This document shows positions 7,401 through 12,098 of a DNA stretch of 12,098 nucleotides, in pieces. The position numbers were made by a program, and so were the translations under genes. Below the pieces are notes generated by a model. It ran no database searches. It saw nothing but the letters and a program-made list of their open reading frames with translations, and was not told the origin of the DNA. The DNA lies in contig JAAHIC010000004.1 in the NCBI GenBank assembly GCA_010671965.1, positions 1 through 12,098 on the forward strand. Direction: 5' to 3'. How positions within the stretch are numbered: the stretch's first letter is position 1; each line of letters begins with the position of its first letter. This DNA comes from Leptolyngbya sp. SIO4C5. Its GTDB lineage: Bacteria > Cyanobacteriota > Cyanobacteriia > Phormidesmidales > Phormidesmidaceae.

Positions 7401-8412
7401 GCTGATGGGAGTGCGCCCGGTCTGGGATGGCCCCTCTCGCCGCGTAGTGGATTTTGAGATTTTGCCGCTGTCGCTGCTGGGGCGGCCCAGAGTAGATGTG
7501 ACGCTGCGAATTTCTGGCTTTTTCCGCGATGCTTTTCCCAATTTGATTGACCTGTTCGATCAGGCCGTCAGCGCCATCGCCTCCCTAGATGAACCTGCCA
7601 CTCAAAATCCGCTGGCGGCGCAGACAGCCCAGGAAACCCAGTTTTGGCAGCGACAAGGACTCGATCCGCAGCAGGCCGAGGCGCGATCGCGCTACCGCAT
7701 TTTTGGCTCCAAGCCGGGGGCCTACGGGGCGGGGCTGCAGGGACTCATTGAGGCCCAAAACTGGACGACAGACGCTGATCTGGCCCGCGCCTATATCAAC
7801 TGGAGCAGCTATGCCTATAGCCGCCAAGCCGAAGGGCGATCGGCCCCGGCTGCTTTTCAGCAGCGCCTAGGGCAAATGCAGGTGGTGCTACATAACCAAG
7901 ACAACCGCGAACACGATCTGCTTGATTCTGATGATTACTATCAGTTTCAGGGCGGACTAACGGCAGCGGTGCGCGTAGCCCAGGGCCAGAATCCCCAGGT
8001 TTACTTTGGCGATCACGCCCTGCCGGAAAATCCCAAAGTGCGATCGCTCCGGGCTGAAATTGCTCGCGTCTATCGCTCCCGGGTAGTCAATCCCAAGTGG
8101 ATTGCCGGGGTGATGCGACACGGCTATAAAGGCGCGTTTGAGATGGCGGCAACGGTGGACTATCTATTTGCCTATGACGCAACGGCCCGCTGCGTTGAAG
8201 ACTACATGTATCAGGGAGTAGCGCAAGCGTATGTGCTTGACTCTGAGGTGCAGACGTTTGTGGCGCAAAAAAATCCCTGGGCGCTACGAGATATGGCCGA
8301 ACGGCTAGTGGAAGCTCATCAGCGAGGACTGTGGCAGCAGCCAGACGCCAATACGCTAGATCAGCTTCGAGCGATCGCCCACCAGGCCGAAGAAATTATC
8401 GAATCCAGCTAA
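4456..8412 (+). CDS. cobN: cobaltochelatase large subunit CobN
   Basis: A 1318-residue cytoplasmic subunit that binds the corrin precursor and inserts cobalt during cobalamin (in cyanobacteria usually pseudocobalamin) synthesis, homologous to the Mg-chelatase subunit ChlH. The start MHRLATTPGGW at 4456 matches the family N terminus. Conserved blocks seen: IFVEQTPAPVVFL (about 19-31); GIQPSRGYDQDPSLNYH (about 545-561); HVGKHGNLEWLPGKG at 588-602; GYVPSGPAGAPTRNRPDVLP from 897; SVWGTATMRTGGDDIAE; IFGSKPGAYGAGLQGLIE; and a C terminus with VMRHGYKGAFEMA. Length is at the upper end for the family. Residues about 483-531 are a charged, low-complexity insertion (encoded by a purine-rich stretch near 5891-5950), and a Pro/Ser/Ala-rich segment lies at about 710-735. 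CobN needs AAA+ partners; dedicated CobS/CobT are not in this window, and cyanobacteria may use the ChlI/ChlD motor (inference). It is transcribed alone and divergent from a sensor kinase. Confidence 0.95.
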   Translation: MHRLATTPGGWDPTAEGVIFVEQTPAPVVFLSAADTDIQTLANVLPRLPASFPALRIANLLQLQQQLSIDTYADTVIAAAQVVILRLLGGRAYWSYGLEVVKQTVQQSGAALIVIPGDDRPDIDLMSHSTAPLAVVNQLWQYFTEGGSDNWQWGLQSLSDRYFGTDYKPPSPQTIAKVGLYNWRSSIPTDLQDKQKDWPRAAILFYRSHYLAGNLAPIEALCQALSDRQIQPQPVYISSLQDPDVQAELLSLLQPEAAPGIDLLLNTTSFSVAKLTAALPNLHLWQQLDVPVLQVILSGGTYERWQANPQGLSPRDIAMNVALPEVDGRIITRTASFKAVQQRHPGLETDVVAYEPVGDRIDFIAALAANWIALRTTPPAQRRIALILANYPTRDGRLANGVGLDTPQSCVEILKALQAAGYAIPRLPQSGDELIQWLTATVTNDPEGHHLRPVPQSLTVKTYGQYFQQLSAAVRQGVGERWGNGEDEGKKDEGSKNKHLAAWGDRAAQADQNQKTTANGGKIVSAAASVYPIPGLQLGHVFIGIQPSRGYDQDPSLNYHAPDLAPTHDYLAFYFWLRHQFGAQAMVHVGKHGNLEWLPGKGVGLTCNCYPEAAFGPLPHLYPFIVNDPGEGAQAKRRAQAVILDHLTPPMTRAELYGPLQQLEALVDEYYEAQSLDPNRLPIISDRLLKLLQTTHLLQDPNLAIFQPTSSTAPADAAGDRPSPPMSASTALPQLLPQLDTYLCNLKEAQIRDGLHIFGQCPQARQLRDLIIAIARHPSRDRLGLTRAIAQSWQLDLDPLTADPARPYTPEPAAIARAPLLKNCRTYADVIEQIEHQAAHLIDALLASPFSSPFDSADGQPASALEAELAWIHTQILPRLQQTPQEITHLLHGLSGGYVPSGPAGAPTRNRPDVLPTGRNFYSVDIRAIPTESAWDVGRKAAEVLVEDYVQTNGEYPQTLGLSVWGTATMRTGGDDIAEALALMGVRPVWDGPSRRVVDFEILPLSLLGRPRVDVTLRISGFFRDAFPNLIDLFDQAVSAIASLDEPATQNPLAAQTAQETQFWQRQGLDPQQAEARSRYRIFGSKPGAYGAGLQGLIEAQNWTTDADLARAYINWSSYAYSRQAEGRSAPAAFQQRLGQMQVVLHNQDNREHDLLDSDDYYQFQGGLTAAVRVAQGQNPQVYFGDHALPENPKVRSLRAEIARVYRSRVVNPKWIAGVMRHGYKGAFEMAATVDYLFAYDATARCVEDYMYQGVAQAYVLDSEVQTFVAQKNPWALRDMAERLVEAHQRGLWQQPDANTLDQLRAIAHQAEEIIESS

Positions 8413-8420
8413 GCGTTACT

Positions 8421-8446
8421 TTGGGCCCTCGCATTCTATGGGCCAA
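8421..8446. terminator. stem-loop between convergent cobN and DUF721 gene
   Basis: TTGGGCCC (8421-8428) can pair with GGGCCAA (8440-8446) as a 7-bp G/C-rich stem with one bulged G and an 11-nt loop, starting 9 nt after the cobN stop. It sits in the 88-nt gap between convergent genes, so it could end transcription from either side. No T tract follows on the plus strand, which keeps this tentative. Confidence 0.35.
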
Positions 8447-8500
8447 CGTAGCTCTTGACAGATTCAAGCTAGATTATGCCGACTCTTGTTTAAGCAAACA

Positions 8501-9061
8501 TTACCAGTGCTTAGCGGCGCAGAGAGCGCAGGCTGACCAGCGTTTCAGTTCTCCAGGCGGCGTAGGACACTGACACTGCGGGCAAAGGGGACAGTGACGG
8601 GTCTGCTGCTGCCGCAACCCGGCCCAGCGCTCGAAGGCGGCGATAGGTTCTTGGCTAGCGGCAGCGGGAACATGAGAGGGGTCAATATTGGTTTTAATAA
8701 AGCTGGGATGCTGTTGTAAGGCCTGGGAAGCCGGGGCGATCGCCTCTAGTTTTTGGTCAGTATGCCATTGGGCAACAGAAAATCGGATATCGGTTAGCTT
8801 CAGGGCCAGTTGTTGGTTCAACTTTTGTAAAATACGATGACGCTCGAAAATCAGCGTCTGTGACCAGGCAGGGGTAGCAGTGGCCACGCGCAGAACCTGA
8901 TAGCGGGTGATGCCGACAGGGCGAGTCTGGCGGGCGACTGCAACACCGACAATGTCGGGCCAAACTTCGGTGAGGCGTCTAAACTGCTGCTGGACGCGCC
9001 AATTTTTTTGCCGCTGTAGCTGATTGACTAGCTGGTCGAGGGATTGGAACGTCATAGCCAC
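8501..9061 (-). CDS. DUF721 (DciA-like) protein with C-terminal cysteine cluster
   Basis: A 186-residue soluble protein. Residues about 5-100 form a DUF721 domain: SLDQLVNQLQRQ, a WPDIVG motif at 34-39, then the pattern VLRVATATPAWSQTL and FERHRILQKLNQQL. DUF721 includes DciA, the helicase operator that helps deliver DnaB to replication origins in many bacteria lacking DnaC; whether the cyanobacterial member does so is inference. A variable linker (about 105-150) leads to a cysteine cluster at 157, 160, 163, 165, 178 and 181 (CPLCPQCQC then CALC), most likely a zinc ribbon. The block PTPPGELKRWS between the Cys pairs matches my memory of cyanobacterial members, so the C terminus seems real. 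The start is the ATG at 9061; the ATG two codons later is an equally possible start. Convergent with cobN, divergent from the SPOR gene. Confidence 0.82.
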   Translation of the reverse strand: MAMTFQSLDQLVNQLQRQKNWRVQQQFRRLTEVWPDIVGVAVARQTRPVGITRYQVLRVATATPAWSQTLIFERHRILQKLNQQLALKLTDIRFSVAQWHTDQKLEAIAPASQALQQHPSFIKTNIDPSHVPAAASQEPIAAFERWAGLRQQQTRHCPLCPQCQCPTPPGELKRWSACALCAAKHW

Positions 9062-9264
9062 GGCCCTATCAGGAAAGCTAATTCCACTTTCAGATCAGCA
9101 GATTTAAAGGAATTGCTTAGTTTATTCATAGCAAATTTGAGATATGTGAAATAAAGTGATGTAGCCTATGCTGTATCCGGGTGCTAGCTGTAATTTGAAA
9201 CACTTTACTTGCGCATTTAGGCTGTAGTCTGCGAGTGAGGCTAATCACGGGAGGTTCACACACT
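9062..9264. other. divergent intergenic region (DUF721 gene / SPOR gene)
   Basis: A 203-nt A/T-richer spacer that must hold both divergent promoters. TTGAAA at 9195-9200 matches a -35 box at 5 of 6 positions toward the SPOR gene, but no good -10 box follows at the right distance. No RNA gene, repeat or riboswitch was recognised. Confidence 0.5.
9250..9255 (+). promoter_or_regulatory. ribosome binding site fixing the SPOR-protein start
   Basis: GGAGGT, a near-complete Shine-Dalgarno sequence, ends 9 nt before the ATG at 9265. The in-frame GTG at 9235 lies upstream of this site and has no comparable signal, so the ATG at 9265 is the start. Confidence 0.8.
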
Positions 9265-10566
9265 ATGCCAAAACGTTCCCCAGCCAGTCAGTCAGAGCTT
9301 AAGGGAGCAGCGACTGAACTCAAAGCACCGCTGCAGAGTGCTTTAGGTAGCCTTAATATTACCTTGGATGAAGAACTCACCCGCTATCGGCGGCAGCGCC
9401 AGGGCCATCCCGCACCGCTGCCCCGGCGATTAAAGGTCAAAAGTCAAAGACCTTTGGATTTGATCACCGTTAAGCCGACAGAAAGCAGTCCTTCCCAGGC
9501 TACACCGACTATTTCGGGGGCTGTTAATATTCCGCCTCCGCCCCCACCACGGACACCGAACCCGGCAGCGGCAGAAACCGAGGCTGAAGCAAGCTTTCCA
9601 GCGATCGCTGCGCCCAGCGACATAGAAGGGGACGAATCCGTTACGGCCTTAGCTTCTCAGCACGATCTCAGCCCAGAAGGCTATCTAGCCTCTTCTGAAG
9701 CGCTCTTACAGAGCTTAGCCGCAGACGGTACGGCAGATGAGTCAGCAGCAGCCCCATCTGACAGCACTTGGCTGGATAACTGGGCTACCCCTTTGGGGGT
9801 AGGTTCTCTGGCGCTTCTGCTGGTGGGCAGCGCTGGACTAGGCTACGTGTTGACTAACCCCACTGCCATTAGCCACATACCGTTGCTCAAACGGCTATCA
9901 GCGACATCTACGGCAGGAGACGTTGACGCTGAGCTGACAAACGCTGATAATCTAGAGGCTTCTGACGCTACGTTCCACTCCCTAGGACCAGATCTATCGT
10001 CGCAAGAGTTTGTTGAGCTTAATTTAAATACGCTCAGTACTTTGGAGACGAACGCCGCTGTGCCGCTCAGTCCTGCCTCAACAGCCGCGACCCAGCCAGC
10101 GCCCACCCCTACCGCGACAGCTCCAGCCGCTCAGTCACCATCAGCAGCGGCAACTGCAACTGCTCCGGTCACTGCGGCTGCTCCTCCAACCAGTCCAGCT
10201 CCCAGGGCAGCTACGGCGCGGCCTGCCCCACCGCCACCAGCCCGACCTGCGGCTCCGGCCCGACCGGCTCCTCAGCCTGCCCCAGCCGCCCCCGCACGGC
10301 GGCCTGCTCCCCAGTCTGCCGCTACGGCAGCCGCTGCTCCCGCGCCCAGCAGCACATCAGCTCCAGTCAATTATTATGTGGTGACAGACTACACCGGCGA
10401 TCAGTCGCTTTCTGCGGCCCGAACTGCAGTCGAAGATGCCTATGTGCGCAACTTCTCTGAGGGGGCCCGGATTCAAATGGGCGCATTTAACAGTGCTGAA
10501 GCGGCTGAGAGTTTGGCGGAGAATTTACAGTCACAGGGAATCTCGGCCAGCGTCAGGGAAGATTGA
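9265..10566 (+). CDS. SPOR-domain-like single-pass membrane protein
   Basis: A 433-residue protein probably anchored in the plasma membrane. Residues 1-45 form a helix-prone segment (APLQSALGSLNITLDEELTR then RYRRQR-type basic residues) resembling the N terminus of cyanobacterial SPOR proteins. A Pro-rich acidic region follows, with a six-proline run at 90-95. One transmembrane helix lies at about 175-196 (PLGVGSLALLLVGSAGLGYVL). Residues about 271-366 are an Ala/Pro/Thr linker like those that span the periplasm. The C-terminal 65 residues (about 368-432) look like a SPOR domain: NYYVVTDYTGDQS, then ARIQMGAFNSAEAAESL and a final QGISASV. SPOR domains bind peptidoglycan stripped of stem peptides, often at division sites. 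The expected topology is N terminus in the cytoplasm and SPOR domain in the periplasm (inference). The gene is 80 nt upstream of pspA on the same strand. Exact function unknown. Confidence 0.83.
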   Translation: MPKRSPASQSELKGAATELKAPLQSALGSLNITLDEELTRYRRQRQGHPAPLPRRLKVKSQRPLDLITVKPTESSPSQATPTISGAVNIPPPPPPRTPNPAAAETEAEASFPAIAAPSDIEGDESVTALASQHDLSPEGYLASSEALLQSLAADGTADESAAAPSDSTWLDNWATPLGVGSLALLLVGSAGLGYVLTNPTAISHIPLLKRLSATSTAGDVDAELTNADNLEASDATFHSLGPDLSSQEFVELNLNTLSTLETNAAVPLSPASTAATQPAPTPTATAPAAQSPSAAATATAPVTAAAPPTSPAPRAATARPAPPPPARPAAPARPAPQPAPAAPARRPAPQSAATAAAAPAPSSTSAPVNYYVVTDYTGDQSLSAARTAVEDAYVRNFSEGARIQMGAFNSAEAAESLAENLQSQGISASVRED

Positions 10567-10587
10567 CCCTAGGAAGCTGTTAAGTCT

Positions 10588-10620
10588 GAAGCCTGCTTGC
10601 TATGCTTCTAAGCAGTAGGG
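10588..10620 (+). promoter_or_regulatory. pspA leader with overlapping hairpin arms
   Basis: GAAGC (10588-10592) can pair with GCTTC (10604-10608), and CTGCTT (10593-10598) with AAGCAG (10610-10615). The arms interleave, so the stems would exclude each other or, less likely given the very short connecting loops, form a pseudoknot. CCCTA (10567-10571) can also pair with TAGGG (10616-10620). This lies between the SPOR gene and pspA and may be a terminator or attenuator; no T run follows. Confidence 0.3.
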
Positions 10621-10633
10621 GCTTTCAGTTTGT

Positions 10634-10637
10634 GGAG
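10634..10637 (+). promoter_or_regulatory. ribosome binding site fixing the pspA start
   Basis: GGAG ends 9 nt before the ATG at 10647. It supports this start over the upstream in-frame ATG at 10602, which falls inside the predicted hairpins and would add residues foreign to the family. Confidence 0.7.
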
Positions 10638-10646
10638 ACAAGAATA

Positions 10647-11360
10647 ATGGGTTTGCTGGATCGCATTAGCCGATTATTTCGCGCCAACGTCAATAGCTGG
10701 ATCGGCGGTGCAGAAGATCCAGAAAAAATGCTGGAACAGGCTGTAGCTGACATGCAGGAAGACCTGATTCAGCTTCGGCAGGCAGTGGCGCAGGCGATCG
10801 CCACGCAAAAGCGCACCGAACGGCAGCAGGCGCAGGCCGACTCAACAGCGCGTGAGTGGTACAACCGGGCGCAGCTAGCCTTGCAAAAAGGCGAAGAAGG
10901 ACTGGCACGCGAAGCCCTCACACGGCGCAAAGCCTACCTGGAGACCGCTAGCTCCATGAAGGCGCAGCTAGAGCAGCAGGCGGGTATCGTCACCCAGCTC
11001 AAAGACAATATGCGGACGCTGGAATCGAAGCTGGCCGAAGCCCGCACTAAAAAAGATATGTACATTGCTAGAGCGCGATCGGCGCAGGCGTCTCAGAAGA
11101 TTAACGAAATGCTGGGACAGAATGCACCCACCGGGGCGATCGCGGCCTTTGAGCGCATGGAGGACCGGGTACATCAGTTAGAAGCCCAGTCAGAGGCGAT
11201 CGCTGAGCTAAATACGGATAGTTTAGAAGCTCAGTTTGCGGCTTTAGAAGGCGGCAGCGATGTCGAAGCTGAGCTAGCGGCCATGAAGTCTCAGATGATT
11301 TCAGGCAGCGAGCAGGCTAACCTGCCTCCGGCAGAGGGCGATGATCGCTATTCGCGGTAA
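10647..11360 (+). CDS. PspA/IM30 family membrane-protection protein
   Basis: A 237-residue, almost wholly helical protein of the PspA/Vipp1 (ESCRT-III-like) family, which coats and remodels membranes under stress. The N-terminal amphipathic helix [17 protein letters not shown] (1-17) is the membrane-contact helix. [19 protein letters not shown] follows at about 22-40, with the long coiled-coil hairpin at about 25-150 ([11 protein letters not shown] near 80-90) and further helices to about 215 with [13 protein letters not shown]. The tail after [13 protein letters not shown] is only about 20 residues and polar, without the extra C-terminal helix (DxELDxLRRRL-like) that marks Vipp1. It is therefore better called a PspA-type paralogue than Vipp1, which would be expected elsewhere in the genome. 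Transcribed after the SPOR gene; both are envelope-associated. Its last 13 bp overlap the 3' end of the opposite-strand sasA-like gene. Confidence 0.92.
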   Translation: MGLLDRISRLFRANVNSWIGGAEDPEKMLEQAVADMQEDLIQLRQAVAQAIATQKRTERQQAQADSTAREWYNRAQLALQKGEEGLAREALTRRKAYLETASSMKAQLEQQAGIVTQLKDNMRTLESKLAEARTKKDMYIARARSAQASQKINEMLGQNAPTGAIAAFERMEDRVHQLEAQSEAIAELNTDSLEAQFAALEGGSDVEAELAAMKSQMISGSEQANLPPAEGDDRYSR

Positions 11361-12098
11361 ACGGGCAGGGTGAAGTGAAAATAGCTGCCCTGGTTTGACA
11401 GCGCGTCTACCCAAATTTGACCGTAGTGAGCCCGAATAATCCGCTGGCAAAGCGCCAGCCCCAGACCATAGCCATCTTGCTCATGGTCGCGCTGTAGCCG
11501 AAAGCTTTCTTCAAAAATTCGCTCCCGATTTTCATTGGGAATACCTGGACCAGTATCGTGAACGCTGACCTGTACTTTTTGCGTAGTGCGGTGCAGCGCC
11601 GACACATCAATCCGCCCGCCTGCGGGGGTGTACTTGATAGCGTTATCGATAAGGTTGGTAATTACCCGGCGGATTTGCAGCCGATCGGCATAGACCCGGG
11701 GCAAATCCTGAGGAATATCAGTGGTAATCCTTTGCTGCTTGGCGTCTAGCTTATTGCTCAGAGAATCCAGCACCTCCAAGCATAGCCCCTTGAGCTGCAA
11801 AGGCTGTGGCTGCATTTGCAGTTCTGCGGAAGCGCCCTTAGCTGCCTGCAGAATATCCGTAATCATGCGATCGATCGCGCGAATTTGCGTCTTAGCGTGA
11901 CACAAAAGCTGCGTCGTTAGCTTAGGCGTGAGCTGAGAAGCCCGTTCGGGATTGCCATAGCCCAGTTCCAATGTCTCAATGGCAATGGAAGCGGCTGTCA
12001 AAGGATTGCGCAAATCGTGAGCCATCATGGCAATGATGCGATCTTTAAACTGGAGCTGGGCTGAGAGGGCATCACCGTTCTGCTTGAGGCGAAAGATA
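11348..12098 (-). CDS. sasA: SasA-type circadian clock output histidine kinase (partial, 5' end outside window)
   Basis: The C-terminal 249 residues of a histidine kinase that enters from the right edge of the window. The visible part starts in the linker before HisKA ([21 protein letters not shown]). It then shows the phospho-acceptor motif [20 protein letters not shown] (His codon at 12017-12019), the N box [11 protein letters not shown]1 DTGPGIP, G2 GYGLGLAL, and a C terminus ending HFTLPVYRE. These blocks, notably [26 protein letters not shown] and HYGQIWVD, closely match SasA of Synechococcus elongatus as I know it. SasA senses KaiC through an N-terminal KaiB-like domain and phosphorylates RpaA to drive circadian gene expression. 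That KaiB-like domain lies outside the window, so the symbol rests on the kinase domain alone. The gene ends TAG at 11348-11350 and overlaps pspA tail to tail by 13 bp. Confidence 0.87.
   Translation of the reverse strand, partial: IFRLKQNGDALSAQLQFKDRIIAMMAHDLRNPLTAASIAIETLELGYGNPERASQLTPKLTTQLLCHAKTQIRAIDRMITDILQAAKGASAELQMQPQPLQLKGLCLEVLDSLSNKLDAKQQRITTDIPQDLPRVYADRLQIRRVITNLIDNAIKYTPAGGRIDVSALHRTTQKVQVSVHDTGPGIPNENRERIFEESFRLQRDHEQDGYGLGLALCQRIIRAHYGQIWVDALSNQGSYFHFTLPVYRE

Larger units (their letters stand above)
319..11203. repeat. dispersed HIP1 octamers (GCGATCGC), 26 copies
   Basis: Copies start at 319, 371, 555, 810, 884, 1341, 3552, 3739, 3889, 3930, 4931, 5132, 5528, 5966, 6509, 6794, 6817, 6895, 7683, 8040, 8371, 8736, 9601, 10794, 11136 and 11196. 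Fewer than one is expected by chance in 12 kb. All lie inside coding sequence. HIP1 is the highly iterated palindrome of many cyanobacterial genomes and supports the taxonomic call. It is not a mobile element. Confidence 0.93.

Noticed and set aside
4363..8473. Shared 11-mer TTCAAGCTAGA at 4363-4373 and 8463-8473
   Set aside because: Several 11-mer matches are expected by chance in a 12-kb window, and the flanks do not match.
9235..9264. GTG start at 9235 for the SPOR protein
   Set aside because: The only good Shine-Dalgarno sequence (9250-9255) lies downstream of it and correctly precedes the ATG at 9265.
10602..10646. ATG at 10602 as start of the PspA protein
   Set aside because: It would add 15 residues before the invariant MGLLDR-type N terminus, and the ribosome binding site at 10634-10637 serves the ATG at 10647.
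10647..11360. Calling the PspA/IM30 gene vipp1
   Set aside because: The C-terminal helix that defines Vipp1 is missing.
1..12098. CRISPR arrays, insertion sequences, integrases, toxin-antitoxin or defence genes
   Set aside because: No regularly spaced repeats, transposase or integrase motifs, or terminal inverted repeats were found; the gene content is ordinary core cyanobacterial.

Overview
The window is a stretch of cyanobacterial chromosome. The grounds are 26 copies of the octamer GCGATCGC (HIP1), about one per 465 bp, and a gene set typical of cyanobacteria: a CobN-type cobaltochelatase, a SasA-like clock kinase, a PspA/IM30 protein, a DICT/GAF hybrid kinase and a PhoH ATPase. By eye the G+C content is somewhat above 50 %. 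A Leptolyngbya- or Phormidesmis-like lineage would fit, but the genus cannot be fixed from this sequence alone.

Layout, left to right. (1) 15-1466, plus strand: a small KH-domain RNA-binding protein (khpA-like), then a PhoH-family ATPase, both RNA-metabolism genes. (2) 1580-1742, plus strand: tRNA-Tyr(GUA) and tRNA-Thr(GGU), 6 nt apart and probably one transcript. (3) 1851-4172, minus strand: a 773-residue hybrid sensor kinase (DICT-like, GAF, HisKA/HATPase, and a receiver without its phospho-acceptor Asp). (4) 4173-4455: a divergent promoter region with three inverted repeats. (5) 4456-8412, plus strand: cobN, the large cobaltochelatase subunit of corrinoid synthesis. (6) 8501-9061, minus strand: a DUF721/DciA-like protein with a C-terminal cysteine cluster. 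(7) 9265-11360, plus strand: a single-pass membrane protein with a C-terminal SPOR-like domain, then a PspA/IM30 protein. (8) 11348-12098, minus strand: the 3' part of a SasA-type kinase that runs off the window and overlaps the end of the PspA gene by 13 bp.

How the genes relate. khpA and phoH are plausibly co-expressed. The SPOR protein and PspA are 80 nt apart on one strand; both belong to envelope-associated families (peptidoglycan contact, membrane protection). The hybrid kinase and cobN share a divergent control region but no functional link is proven. The window otherwise looks like a core-genome mosaic of short transcription units. I see no insertion sequence, prophage, CRISPR array, integrase or defence locus, and no clear undescribed system. 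The points most worth a second look are the degenerate receiver, the overlapping pspA/sasA 3' ends, the DUF721 cysteine-cluster protein, and the inverted repeats in front of cobN.
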